This document shows positions 32,537 to 41,706 of a stretch of DNA of 64,000 bases, one piece after another. The translations under genes were made by a program, and so were the position numbers. The notes beneath the pieces were generated by a model that worked only from the letters and a program-made list of their open reading frames with translations, ran no database searches and had not been told where the DNA came from. This DNA is from an uncultured Bacteroidota bacterium (GTDB taxonomy: Bacteria > Bacteroidota > Bacteroidia > Bacteroidales > WCHB1-69): positions 26,406-90,405 of the forward strand of contig CADADB010000010.1 in the NCBI GenBank assembly GCA_902786595.1. Direction: 5' to 3'. Within the stretch, counting starts at the first letter, position 1. The number at the start of each line of letters is the position of its first letter.

Positions 32537-33490
32537 ATGAAGAAAATGAATATCCCTTTGATGGGCACCCTGTTGATACTGTCCATCGTGGTTTGCCCGA
32601 TCCTCTATTTCACTGTTGGCCCGACATTGGATGAGGCGCAGTTGGAAGTGCTCAAGATTCTGGGCATCATCGTGTCTTGCAGCGCTGCGTTCTGCTTTAT
32701 CGTGGGCGAGCTTACCGGAAACAACAGCCAAATGGACAAACTCTGGAGTCTGCTCCCCATCGTTTACACGTGGGTGATTGCCGTCAAGGGCGGTATGAGC
32801 GCCCGCTTGGTGGTGATGGCTGTCCTGGCCACCCTTTGGGGCCTCCGTCTCACGATGAATTTCGCCCGCAAAGGGGCATACAAACTCAAGTTCTGGGAAG
32901 GGGAAGAGGACTATCGCTGGGCCATTCTCCGTTCCGGCCCGCCTTTCCAAAAACGATGGGTTTGGGCATTGTTCGACCTCTTCTTCATCTCCATATACCA
33001 AAACGTGCTGGTGTTGATGACCACTTTCCCGGCATTGGTGGCTATGAATTCCGACAAACCTTTCGGTTGGTTGGATGCCGTTGCGGCCGTGCTGATGTTA
33101 GGATTCATCATCTGGGAGACTGTCGCTGACGAACAGCAATGGAAATTCCAGACCCGCAAGTGGGCGATGATCAAAGAGGGGAAAAAGTTGGAGGAATTAC
33201 CCGCTCCATACAACAAAGGATTCAACACCACGGGCCTCTGGGGACGGAGCCGCCATCCCAACTATTTCGCCGAACAGTCCGTCTGGGTGTGCTTCTACCT
33301 CTTTTCCATCGCTGCCGGAATCGGCATTCTCAACTGGAGCGTGATCGGTGCGCTGCTGCTGGTGGTCCTGTTCCAGGGAAGTTCGTCGCTGGCAGAAGAG
33401 ATCAGCGGCGGAAAGTATCCGGAATACGAGAAGTACTGTCAGAGCGTTCCGCGTTTCTTCCCCGGCAAGAAATATGAAAATGTGAAATAG
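32537..33490 (+). CDS. DUF1295 (steroid-5-alpha-reductase-like) membrane protein
   Basis: A 317-residue membrane protein with about eight helices. The C-terminal part FNTTGLWGRSRHPNYFAEQSVWVCFYLF and GKYPEYEKYCQSVPRFFPGKK are hallmark motifs of DUF1295, related to steroid 5-alpha reductases and ICMT-like enzymes. A reductase acting on a lipid is possible, but no substrate is known for bacterial members. The ATG at 32537 directly follows a promoter; an in-frame upstream start at 32204 would cross that promoter and the antisense small gene. Confidence 0.85.
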   Translation: MKKMNIPLMGTLLILSIVVCPILYFTVGPTLDEAQLEVLKILGIIVSCSAAFCFIVGELTGNNSQMDKLWSLLPIVYTWVIAVKGGMSARLVVMAVLATLWGLRLTMNFARKGAYKLKFWEGEEDYRWAILRSGPPFQKRWVWALFDLFFISIYQNVLVLMTTFPALVAMNSDKPFGWLDAVAAVLMLGFIIWETVADEQQWKFQTRKWAMIKEGKKLEELPAPYNKGFNTTGLWGRSRHPNYFAEQSVWVCFYLFSIAAGIGILNWSVIGALLLVVLFQGSSSLAEEISGGKYPEYEKYCQSVPRFFPGKKYENVK

Positions 33491-33976
33491 TTATAGGGTT
33501 AAGTCTCCCATTTTTTCTAACGGACACACTATCTGCGCCTGCAGGTAATAGGGTTCCCGTTGCGATAATGTATTGTGAACATACGCCCGTAATTCCTCCT
33601 CATTGAGGTGGCTTGTCAGCGGGCGTTTTTTCTTTGAATGTAAAAGATGTTCAACTATTTCGTTCTCATTAAGTTGTAGGTATATACTTTTGGCATTTGC
33701 GTTGATCAGCGTCATGGCGTCCCCATGACATGGAGTACCGCCGCCTACTGCGATCACGGCGTTTTCTATTGATAGCGCCTCCTGCAATGCCACATACTCC
33801 AATGTCCGAAAAGCCGATTCCCCATACCGTTGAAACAGTAGGGGAATCGCCGTATGATATTTTTCTTCGATGTATAAGTCAAGGTCAACGAAGGTCATGT
33901 TCAGCTTGTTGGCGAGTTTTTTGCCAACGGTGCTCTTTCCCGCACCCGAAAAACCGACAATGACAATGTTGTTCAT
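33491..33976 (-). CDS. aroK: Shikimate kinase
   Basis: A 161-residue enzyme, close to the usual length. It phosphorylates shikimate at O3 in chorismate synthesis. Seen: Walker A GFSGAGKST (8-16), the shikimate-binding DLDLYIEE (near 32), FR in ESAFRTLE, AVGGGTPC (near 76), the lid KKKRPLTSH and NTLSQREPYY with the adenine-side Arg. The plus-strand DUF1295 gene ends immediately at its stop, with no spacer, so the two genes converge tightly. Confidence 0.93.
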   Translation of the reverse strand: MNNIVIVGFSGAGKSTVGKKLANKLNMTFVDLDLYIEEKYHTAIPLLFQRYGESAFRTLEYVALQEALSIENAVIAVGGGTPCHGDAMTLINANAKSIYLQLNENEIVEHLLHSKKKRPLTSHLNEEELRAYVHNTLSQREPYYLQAQIVCPLEKMGDLTL

Positions 33977-34071
33977 TTGAGACGTGAGATGTACGACGTG
34001 AGACGTATGACGTGAGAGACCTCATAAGGTCGGATGAGCTGAAACATCCAAACGTCTTACGTCTAAAAGGG

Positions 34072-34719
34072 TTACATCACTTTAAGCATTTCTTTGATGA
34101 GGTTGTCGGCGCAGTCGGCGATGTCACCGATACGGGCGGGCAACATGTAGCAAGGCGTGGTGAAGACTTTATTGGCTTTGTCAACACAAACCTCTTTTTG
34201 GACAGTGATTTCGTGCTTCGTGCCGAAAGTTTCCACATTGCGGATAGTGCCAGAATCGCTGCCGACGGTGATGGTAACATCCCCCAGCACTTTGGCGATC
34301 ATCACAGGAGCGATGCAAAGAGCACCCACGGGTTTGCCGGCGTTGTGGAAGGCGCGGATCACCTTCGCCACATCCTCGCGCACGGTGCAGGCCGCACCCT
34401 CAATGGCGTAGGTGAAGAGGTTCTTGGCAGAACCGTTGCCTCCCGGGAAGACTACCGCATCGAAATCCTCCACGCGGCATTGTTCAATGGGTTTTACATT
34501 GCCGCGGGCGATGCGTGCCGCCTCCAATAACATGTTGCGCTTCTCATCCATCGGTTGCCCCGTGACGTGATTTACCACATGATACTGCCAATCATCTGGT
34601 GCAAAGATTTGATACTCACCATCATTGCGGTCAATGGCTAATAAGGTCATCACCGATTCGTGGATTTCGCTGCCGTCCAAGGTGCCGCAGCCGCACAATA
34701 TTACTGCAAATTTCTTCAT
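34072..34719 (-). CDS. elbB: ElbB-like DJ-1/PfpI glyoxalase
   Basis: A 215-residue protein of the DJ-1/PfpI superfamily. CGCGTLDGSEIHESVMTLLAID at the start, DAVVFPGGNGSAKNL and the nucleophile elbow VGALCIAP (Cys) match ElbB (isoprenoid biosynthesis glyoxalase-like). TTPCYML near the end is also typical. ElbB shows glyoxalase III activity in vitro; its physiological role is unsettled. About 95 nt of short direct repeats separate it from aroK. Confidence 0.88.
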   Translation of the reverse strand: MKKFAVILCGCGTLDGSEIHESVMTLLAIDRNDGEYQIFAPDDWQYHVVNHVTGQPMDEKRNMLLEAARIARGNVKPIEQCRVEDFDAVVFPGGNGSAKNLFTYAIEGAACTVREDVAKVIRAFHNAGKPVGALCIAPVMIAKVLGDVTITVGSDSGTIRNVETFGTKHEITVQKEVCVDKANKVFTTPCYMLPARIGDIADCADNLIKEMLKVM

Positions 34720-34776
34720 AATGAAAATGTTTTTCGTTTGTAGATATCAATCTGCAAAGGTAATAATTTTTAAAAC

Positions 34777-34808
34777 ATGAAGAGACGTTTCAGGAAACGT
34801 CTCTTCAT
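34777..34808. terminator. Hairpin between elbB and the DUF2723 gene
   Basis: Arms ATGAAGAGACGTTTC and GAAACGTCTCTTCAT are exact complements around a 2-nt loop. It lies just downstream of the DUF2723 gene end (34833) and before the elbB promoter. It may end transcription but has no long T tract. It shares AGAGACG/CGTCTCT with the palindrome at 28533. Confidence 0.7.
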
Positions 34809-34832
34809 AAGGGGATATAATAAAGTATATTG

Positions 34833-37800
34833 TTAGTCCTCAGTAACTTCTTCGTCAGCCACTTCTTCTGTGAGCTGCTCAGGGACATCCATTCTGTTGT
34901 AGAATTGACGGAAGGCAGCGCCTAATTCACGTGAAAGACTGTTAATCATGTCTAATTGTGAGGCGGCAATATCCTTGATTTTTTGAGTAGTTTGTTTGTC
35001 GCCAATAATGGTGGCGATTTCCTGCAGCTGGTGCATTTCTTGGAACGCACCGGCAATGGCCTGCTGATCCATGTCGGCCTTGCGAAGCTGTGCGGAAATG
35101 TCTCCTTGCAGCGATTTGACGTAATTCATGGCCACCTTGTCGATCTTCATCTCCTTGTAACGTTGAGCCAGACTGTTGTCTGGATATTTGATGTTATTCA
35201 ACATGTAATACAAGAACAGGAAATCGTAGTGAATGTCGCTGCTGCGGTAGTTCAGTGTCCGGTCATCGCAGCCGTTATACCAGTTGAATAACTCCACCTG
35301 ATCATCCCAAATCTTGTTGGCCATTTCCATGCCTTTCGCGTTGGCGGTCGGCGTGCCGATTTTGAAGAAATCCTCCATATAGGTCATGCAACCATGCGTT
35401 TGACCATAAATGTAGGACATAACGGAAACGTATGGGAAATTGCAGTCTGGCAGCACTTCGTTGCCATGCACCAGCACTTCAAGCGCTTTGTCCTTTTCCC
35501 CTTCGGCAATCAGTTGCTCTGCAAGACGGGCATAAAGTCTGCGCATCAGCGGCACCAAACGGGTGTTGTCTTCGCTGTGATACAGTTTCGGATCGTTGAA
35601 ACCACCCCATGCAAAAGGATATGGCTCTTGCTTGGGAGCGTTCGGATACTTGACGGCATCCACGCGGCTATGGTCGTCAAACACTTCCATCAGGTTGTGG
35701 TATAACCGTTCTGAGTTGATGCGGCCTGTCTCGCCATAAGAGCGTGAGGTGTTCTGGATGGGCACCAGACGATAGGCAAAACCTTCAAGCTGGAAATAAT
35801 CTTCCAAGCCAAGATAAGCTTCTGAACCAGCAGTGGAAGCATAATAAATCGGGCGCTCCCAGTTGTTGTTGGCCAGGATGTCCATCATCACAATATAAGC
35901 TTTCGTGAGCGGATTCACTCCGGTGGTCTTCATGTTCCATCTCATGCGATCGACAATGAGAGCAGAGTCTTTTTCAGAAACGGTTCCTGTCGCCAGCACT
36001 TTCTCTTTATCCACAGGGAGAGAGAAACTGGCCGGGATAGGACGTCCGTTGCTGCGGTATCCGCTCTTTTGGTTCAACAGGAAAAGAGCCCTCTGGTTGT
36101 CAAATTCCGGGGACTTCACATAATCCATGACTGCTTTCAAGTCAACAAATTGATTGTTAGCCGCTTCAAGGTATAAAACGTCTCTGGTGCCATCCTTATA
36201 TTGATTCCAGTTCATAGAAATGGGGAGTGGATCCGATTCGTAGGCCTTACGTTTCATTTGATCCACATACCAACTGGTACTCAACAACATAAGGTTACAA
36301 ACACGCACATCGGTGCGGTATCCTTCCACCTCCTGAGCATACCAAAGCGGGAAGGTGTCGTTGTCGCCGAGAGTGAACAAGATGGCATTGGGTTCGCACG
36401 AGTCAAGATAGTTCTTGGCTACCGCCAATGCAGTGTAGCGGTCGGAACGGTCATGGTCGTGCCAGTTTTCCTTGGCCATCACACACGGTACCGCGCCAAC
36501 GCACACCAATGTGGTGAGTACAGCACCGATGGCTTGGACACTCTTGCTCTGTAATTTCTCGAAAAGACGGTAGATCCCTAACACGCCGAATCCAACCCAC
36601 ATCGCAAAAGCGTAGAACGACGCGGCGAATGCATAGTCTCGCTCACGCGGCTGGAAGGCGTACATGTTCAGATAAATGGCAATGGCAATGCCCGTCATTA
36701 CGAAGAGCATGAAGACTACGAAGGAGTGCTTTTCATCGTTCTTCGTTTGGAAAATAAGCCCTATGAGCCCTAATAAAAGTGGGAGTAAGTAGTATTTGTT
36801 ATGTCCAGGGCGTTCTATGGCGGCAGGCAGATCTTTCAGATTGCCGACCATCGGATTGTCAATGGTTCCGAAACCGGAAATCCAATTACCGTTTTGATAG
36901 TCTCCATGTCCTTGAAGGTCATTCTGGCGGCCGGAGAAATTCCACATGAAATAACGCCAATACATGTAACCGAGCTGATATGTGTGGAAGAACTTGATGT
37001 TCTGTTGCCAGGTGGGCAGGTTGCCACGTGCCAGCTGACGACGGTTGTCTCTGTCTGAAGGGCTGTCGGAATTGTAGCGGTTGTTCAGCCAGTCGATGTA
37101 TTGCGCCTGTTTCTCGGACGACCACATACGAGGGAAGAACATACATCCTTTGGGATCGTATTGGTATTCAGTGCCCTTGCGGGAATCAGAGATTTCGTAA
37201 CGCTTGGTCTCTTCATTACGATAATAGATGGGGCTTCCGTCCTTTTGACCAATGATGCGAGTGTTGTAACTTTGTCCATACACTAACGGGTTTGAGCCGT
37301 ATTGCTCACGGTTGAGGTATGAAAGGAGAGACACGGCATCTTCCGGACTGTTCTCGTCGATGGTAGGGTTGGCATTGGAGCGGATGACCAGCGTCATGAA
37401 GGTGGAGTAGCCGATAATAAGCATCATCAAGGAGAATGCACTGATGGTAAACACCGGTTTGCTCCGTTTGTGACCGTACCAAATACCCCATCCGATGATG
37501 GCGGCAATGATCAGGAAGAAGAAAATCACGCCGGAATTGAACGGCAGATGGAGTGTGTTGACAAAGAAGAGGTCAAACTTGCCCGAAAGGTTCACCACCT
37601 GCGGTACGATGCCCCAAAGAATGAATCCGAGCAATGCCACGGAAACGATGAGGGAAAGCAAAACGCCCCATTCCGCCTTGGAAGTGAGCGCACCACGTTT
37701 GCCGCAGAGGATGAGTAGCGGGGTCGTAACGAAAAGCCAAATCAGAATCATCCACAGAGGTGAGCAGAAAATACCAAATGCAAACGACATGATGGCGAAA

Positions 37801-38477
37801 GCAAGAACGGCTCCCATACCAGTGGCTTTCGGAGAGATGCGGTAATAGATAATCAGTCCGATAGCAGGCAATGTCAGCAAGTTCAGCAAGTGCACACCGA
37901 TGGAAAGTCCCACCAGATAAGCAATAAGCACAATCCAACGATTCGGGTTGACGTTGACTTTCGGATTCTCATATTCTTCGTCCCATTTCAGGATGCACCA
38001 GAACACCAATGCAGTGAAGAAAGAAGACATGGCATAAACCTCACCTTCTACTGCAGAGAACCAGAAAGTATCTGAAAATGTGTATGTTAATGCACCAACC
38101 AATGCGGTGCCGAGGATGGCGATAAAGCGCGGCGTGTTCAGTTCACCCCACTTTGCCACGAGCTTTCTTGCAAGACGTACGATGCTGAAATAGAGCAACA
38201 TGATGGTCATGCCGCTGCAAACGGCCGACATACAGTTGATGCAGTATGCCATCTTGGTGACATCGCCGCCGGCAAAGAGCGTGGCGATACGACCGAGAAT
38301 CTGGAACGTGGGTGCTCCAGGTGGGTGACCGATAAGCATTTTGGAGGTGGTGGCGATATATTCACCGCAGTCCCACCACGACACGGTTGGCTCGGCAGTC
38401 ATGATATAGACGGCGGATGCCACTATACCGATGATCAGACCGATCAGGTTGTTGATTCTTTTTTGGGTTTTGGTCAT
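34833..38477 (-). CDS. DUF2723 protein O-mannosyltransferase-like membrane protein
   Basis: A 1214-residue protein. The first 650 residues contain about a dozen membrane helices. The early luminal-type loop TAEPTVSWWDCGEYIATTSKMLIGHPPGAPTF is the hallmark of DUF2723, a GT-C fold family of Bacteroidetes. The WDCGE acid pair would be the catalytic site. The C-terminal 550 residues are soluble, with ILFTLGDNDTFPLWYAQEVEGYRTDV and tetratricopeptide-like helices near 960-1060. The family is thought to O-glycosylate exported proteins at Ser/Thr, a general pathway in this phylum. It ends in an acidic tail. Confidence 0.9.
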   Translation of the reverse strand: MTKTQKRINNLIGLIIGIVASAVYIMTAEPTVSWWDCGEYIATTSKMLIGHPPGAPTFQILGRIATLFAGGDVTKMAYCINCMSAVCSGMTIMLLYFSIVRLARKLVAKWGELNTPRFIAILGTALVGALTYTFSDTFWFSAVEGEVYAMSSFFTALVFWCILKWDEEYENPKVNVNPNRWIVLIAYLVGLSIGVHLLNLLTLPAIGLIIYYRISPKATGMGAVLAFAIMSFAFGIFCSPLWMILIWLFVTTPLLILCGKRGALTSKAEWGVLLSLIVSVALLGFILWGIVPQVVNLSGKFDLFFVNTLHLPFNSGVIFFFLIIAAIIGWGIWYGHKRSKPVFTISAFSLMMLIIGYSTFMTLVIRSNANPTIDENSPEDAVSLLSYLNREQYGSNPLVYGQSYNTRIIGQKDGSPIYYRNEETKRYEISDSRKGTEYQYDPKGCMFFPRMWSSEKQAQYIDWLNNRYNSDSPSDRDNRRQLARGNLPTWQQNIKFFHTYQLGYMYWRYFMWNFSGRQNDLQGHGDYQNGNWISGFGTIDNPMVGNLKDLPAAIERPGHNKYYLLPLLLGLIGLIFQTKNDEKHSFVVFMLFVMTGIAIAIYLNMYAFQPRERDYAFAASFYAFAMWVGFGVLGIYRLFEKLQSKSVQAIGAVLTTLVCVGAVPCVMAKENWHDHDRSDRYTALAVAKNYLDSCEPNAILFTLGDNDTFPLWYAQEVEGYRTDVRVCNLMLLSTSWYVDQMKRKAYESDPLPISMNWNQYKDGTRDVLYLEAANNQFVDLKAVMDYVKSPEFDNQRALFLLNQKSGYRSNGRPIPASFSLPVDKEKVLATGTVSEKDSALIVDRMRWNMKTTGVNPLTKAYIVMMDILANNNWERPIYYASTAGSEAYLGLEDYFQLEGFAYRLVPIQNTSRSYGETGRINSERLYHNLMEVFDDHSRVDAVKYPNAPKQEPYPFAWGGFNDPKLYHSEDNTRLVPLMRRLYARLAEQLIAEGEKDKALEVLVHGNEVLPDCNFPYVSVMSYIYGQTHGCMTYMEDFFKIGTPTANAKGMEMANKIWDDQVELFNWYNGCDDRTLNYRSSDIHYDFLFLYYMLNNIKYPDNSLAQRYKEMKIDKVAMNYVKSLQGDISAQLRKADMDQQAIAGAFQEMHQLQEIATIIGDKQTTQKIKDIAASQLDMINSLSRELGAAFRQFYNRMDVPEQLTEEVADEEVTED

Positions 38478-38499
38478 ATTTTTTGGTGTTTGTATCTTT

Positions 38500-38545
38500 A
38501 TAGTTTAAGGTTTATGGTTTAAGGTTTAAGGATCAAGGTTTATGA
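38500..38545. repeat. Short tandem repeat, GGTTTAA type
   Basis: Degenerate GGTTTAA/GGTTTAT units between pheS and the DUF2723 gene. The same unit recurs at 55382-55419. Confidence 0.8.
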
Positions 38546-38623
38546 AATAATAACAGTCAATGCTAACTGCAACATATTACGAACCAATCATTTCGAGCGA
38601 CCCCAACAATTATGCATTATGCA

Positions 38624-39649
38624 TTATTTAGTCGCAGCTTTGAACTGTTGCAGGAAGCGGACGTCGTTCTCGAAATAGAGGCGGATGTCGTTGGTGCGGT
38701 ATTTGAGCATGGTCATGCGCTCAATGCCGAGTCCGAAAGCGAACCCGCTGTATTTGGTGCTGTCGATGCCGCAGTTTTCGAGGACGTTGGGATCCACCAT
38801 GCCGCAGCCGAGAATTTCCACCCACCCGGTGTGCTTGCAAAGGTTGCAGCCGGCTCCGCCGCAGATATTGCAGGAGACATCCATTTCGGCGGACGGCTCC
38901 GTGAACGGGAAGTAAGAGGGGCGCAAACGGATGCGGACTTCATCGCCGAACATACGTTGCGCGAAATAGAGCAGGGTCTGCTTCATATCGGCAAATGACA
39001 CGTTTTCAGCCACATACAGACCTTCCACCTGATGGAAGATGCAGTGGGCGCGGGAGGTGATGGCTTCATTGCGGAATACGCGACCCGGACAAATCACGCG
39101 GATGGGAGGTTGCTGTTTCTCCATCGTGCGCACCTGCAACGACGAGGTGTGCGTACGCAAAAGCACGTCAGGGTGCAGCTCGATAAAGAAAGTGTCTTGC
39201 ATGTCGCGGGCGGGATGTTCTTCCGCGAAGTTGAGGGCGGTGAACACGTGCCAGTCATCCTCAATATCGGGACCTTCCACGGCGGAGAAGCCGATGTCTT
39301 CGAAAATCCGGCGTACCTCGCCCATCATGATGGAAATCGGATGCATCGAGCCAACCTGCTGTCTTGAGGCCGGACGGGTGATGTCCGGGATGAGGTTGCT
39401 CTTGCGGTCGGTGGCGGCTTCAATGGCAGTTTTGAACTCGTTATAATGGCTCTGAGCAAGGTCGCGCAAATCGTTCACCAACTGGCCGAACTCCTTGCGG
39501 TTCTCCTGAGCCATGTTCTTGAGCTCTCCAAACAATGCTTGAATTTCGCTCTTCTTGCTTAAAAACTGAATCCGGAACTGCTCCAGATTTTCGGCGTTAT
39601 CAATTTTGAAACTCTCAATTTCCGCTCTTATTTCGTCTATGCTTTTCAT
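38624..39649 (-). CDS. pheS: Phenylalanyl-tRNA synthetase alpha subunit
   Basis: A 341-residue protein from the ATG complementary to 39649. It forms the catalytic alpha chain of PheRS. The N-terminal coiled coil binds tRNA. Motif 2 is PGRVFRNEAITSRAHCIFHQVEGLYV, and the Phe-binding region is LRPSYFPFTEPSAEMDVSC. An insert CNICGGAGCNLCKHTGW has four Cys, a zinc-knuckle-like feature usual in Bacteroidetes PheS. Motif 3 is FAFGLGIERMTMLKY. No pheT is in the window. The leader carries AATTCTC tandem repeats. Confidence 0.95.
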   Translation of the reverse strand: MKSIDEIRAEIESFKIDNAENLEQFRIQFLSKKSEIQALFGELKNMAQENRKEFGQLVNDLRDLAQSHYNEFKTAIEAATDRKSNLIPDITRPASRQQVGSMHPISIMMGEVRRIFEDIGFSAVEGPDIEDDWHVFTALNFAEEHPARDMQDTFFIELHPDVLLRTHTSSLQVRTMEKQQPPIRVICPGRVFRNEAITSRAHCIFHQVEGLYVAENVSFADMKQTLLYFAQRMFGDEVRIRLRPSYFPFTEPSAEMDVSCNICGGAGCNLCKHTGWVEILGCGMVDPNVLENCGIDSTKYSGFAFGLGIERMTMLKYRTNDIRLYFENDVRFLQQFKAATK

Positions 39650-39676
39650 TCTCAATTCTCAATTTTCAATTCTCAA
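39650..39676. repeat. Short tandem repeat, CTCAATT type
   Basis: Three to four CTCAATT/TTCAATT units between the cyclophilin stop and the pheS start. Confidence 0.8.
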
Positions 39677-40411
39677 TTAACGGATGACCGTTGCGCTAAT
39701 AATCTTAATGTCTTCTAACGGTCTGTCGGCACCGTCCTTTGGCTGGGATGCGATTTTATCGACTACCTCCATGCCGCTGATGACTTCGCCGAAGACGGTG
39801 TAGTCGCCGTCAAGGAACGGGGCGCCTCCGATGGTGGTATAGGCCTGGATCTGTTCAGGGGTGAAGGTCTTGCCGGTGCGTTGGGCGATCATGTTAAGCT
39901 TGTCATTGTCATACACTGTGCCATCCACGATGTAGAACTGGCAGCCGGAAGAGGCCTTCTGAGGATTCACGTTGTCGCCCATGCGGGCAGCGCAAACAGC
40001 ACCGCGCTTATGGAAATGTTCCGGCACAAACTCGGCGGGGATGGTGTAGCCAACATCGCCAGAGCCAAGTCGTTGACCCGATTTTGCGGTTTTGGAGTCA
40101 GGATCGCCACCCTGGATCATAAACCCTTTGATGATGCGGTGGAAAAGTACACCGTCATAGAACTTGTCATTCACTAACTTGTGGAAGTTGTCTCTGTGCG
40201 CCGGCGTGTCGTTGTACAACGCAATGGTGATGTCACCGAATGTGGTTTTCAATAAAACTTTCGTCATCGCTTGTGTATTGTTGGTTTTGGTTTTCTTTTC
40301 CGTGGCTCCAGTGGTGGCAGACGGTTCCTCCGTCTTCACTTTTTTGGGAGATGAGCATGATGCCAAGATAATGACACTCAATGCGATACAATAAACTAAT
40401 GCCTTTTTCAT
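39677..40411 (-). CDS. Cyclophilin-type peptidyl-prolyl isomerase lipoprotein
   Basis: A 244-residue lipoprotein (lipobox LASC, Cys19) followed by a 30-residue linker and a cyclophilin domain. FHRIIKGFMIQGGDP contains the catalytic Arg and Met/Gln of the active site, and GSGDVGYTIPAEF, SGCQFYIVDG and PFLDGDYTVFGEVISGMEVVDKI are the other core motifs. A 40-residue insert (KLNMIAQRTGKTFTPEQIQAYTTIGG) is present before the last strand, as in other Bacteroidetes cyclophilins. It folds prolyl bonds in envelope proteins. A minus-strand TATCTTTGC promoter is at 40442-40450. Confidence 0.92.
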   Translation of the reverse strand: MKKALVYCIALSVIILASCSSPKKVKTEEPSATTGATEKKTKTNNTQAMTKVLLKTTFGDITIALYNDTPAHRDNFHKLVNDKFYDGVLFHRIIKGFMIQGGDPDSKTAKSGQRLGSGDVGYTIPAEFVPEHFHKRGAVCAARMGDNVNPQKASSGCQFYIVDGTVYDNDKLNMIAQRTGKTFTPEQIQAYTTIGGAPFLDGDYTVFGEVISGMEVVDKIASQPKDGADRPLEDIKIISATVIR

Positions 40412-40483
40412 AAACTGCTGTCTTGATTTTTCAAACAAACCGCAAAGATACATTTTTTTCGTTAACTGTGTGTTTGCTATTGC

Positions 40484-41461
40484 CTATTGCCCGTTGCCTA
40501 AATTCAAATACGGATTCTCGCAATCCTTGTAGAGGTCCTTGTAGTCTGATTTCGGGTGTTTGGGAATCTCAATGTCGTAGGATTTCCCTCCGGCGACGGT
40601 CAGTTTGTTGTTGCGGATCCACGGGTTTAGGTTGCGCAGCTCGCGGTAGGTGACATGGTGTTGTTCGGCGAAGCGCGGCAGACTGGGAATCGAGGAGGTC
40701 ACCTTAACGGTCTTGGTCTCAACGGGATGATACATCTGTGCAGGACACAGTTTGACCCCATATTCTTGCGGGTTTTCGAAGATGAGCTTAAAGGAGAGTA
40801 TGCGGTAAAGATAGCGGGACGTCTCGTTGTTGAGCCACATATCCCAGTATTCGTGTACCTGCTGGTCATCGACCGCCGCTTGCAGACCGCCGTCGCCACG
40901 GTTATAGCCGGCCGCCGCCATGGTCCAACTGCCGAACTGGTTCTTCATCTTCTTGAGGTAACGGCACGCGGCGCGGGTGGATTTCTCCAGATGGCAACGC
41001 TCATCTACATCGTTGGAAACTTCCAGACCATACACTTTGGCGGTGGAAGGAATGAACTGCCAGTATCCGCCGGCACTCGCGGGTGAAGTGACGTTCTCCA
41101 ACCCGCTCTCTGCCACGCAAAGGTACTTGAAGTCGTCCGGCACGCCTTCCTCTTTCAGAATCTTCTCAATGACAGGGAAAATGCGGGTCGAGAGCTTGAG
41201 GATACGCAACGTCTTCGAATGTTGGTAGCAGTTGACGATGAGTTCTCGGTCGAGGGCCTCGTGCACCCAATAGACATCCAACGGCACCTCTTCTCCTGCA
41301 AAGGTCATGGCCTGCGGCACGGGCGGCGCGGTGATAGTGTTCGCATACTGGTTCGGGGTGGGGTCGCTGTCGGTGTTGCTTTTCGTGACGGCCCAGCAGC
41401 CCGTCACCGCCAAAACTGCGGTCAACAGGCACGTAGTAATGATAGTCACGTTCTTTTTCAT
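40484..41461 (-). CDS. MltD-like lytic transglycosylase lipoprotein
   Basis: A 325-residue protein with lipobox VTGC (Cys22). The SLT domain has EEGVPDDFKYLCVAESGLENVTSPASAGGYWQFIPSTAKVYGLEV: the Glu in AESGLE is the catalytic acid, and SPASAGGYWQF and AAAGYNRG complete the fold. It cuts the glycan strand of peptidoglycan, giving anhydro-muropeptides. The C-terminal YRELRNLNPWIRNN...YDIEIPK resembles half of a LysM-like module. The start uses the ATG complementary to 41461; promoter TACCTTTGC at 41535-41543. Confidence 0.9.
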   Translation of the reverse strand: MKKNVTIITTCLLTAVLAVTGCWAVTKSNTDSDPTPNQYANTITAPPVPQAMTFAGEEVPLDVYWVHEALDRELIVNCYQHSKTLRILKLSTRIFPVIEKILKEEGVPDDFKYLCVAESGLENVTSPASAGGYWQFIPSTAKVYGLEVSNDVDERCHLEKSTRAACRYLKKMKNQFGSWTMAAAGYNRGDGGLQAAVDDQQVHEYWDMWLNNETSRYLYRILSFKLIFENPQEYGVKLCPAQMYHPVETKTVKVTSSIPSLPRFAEQHHVTYRELRNLNPWIRNNKLTVAGGKSYDIEIPKHPKSDYKDLYKDCENPYLNLGNGQ

Positions 41462-41534
41462 TATGGTTAACAGTTTTAATATCAGGTTTTTAATGCGCCA
41501 CGAACAAAGAACGGATCCCTGTCGTTTCGCGGCG

Positions 41535-41543
41535 GCAAAGGTA
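41535..41543 (-). promoter_or_regulatory. Promoter of the lytic transglycosylase gene
   Basis: GCAAAGGTA on the plus strand reads TACCTTTGC on the minus strand and faces the MltD-like gene. Confidence 0.55.
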
Positions 41544-41652
41544 CGCAATTATTCTTTATTGTGGGGTGGCTTTTATGGTGGTCGCGCCGAAAGTTGACTT
41601 TAGCTATCTGCTTTGAATATAGTTTTTTCGTTATCAATGCTAAAAAAAATGT

Positions 41653-41661
41653 TACTTTTGC
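41653..41661 (+). promoter_or_regulatory. Promoter of the RyR/TIR operon
   Basis: TACTTTTGC, 45 nt before the ATG at 41707. No other promoter-like element is visible within the four genes that follow. Confidence 0.65.
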
Positions 41662-41706
41662 GGCTGGCAAGCGTATAATGGTATAATCTTAAATAAAATA
41701 TAGGTT

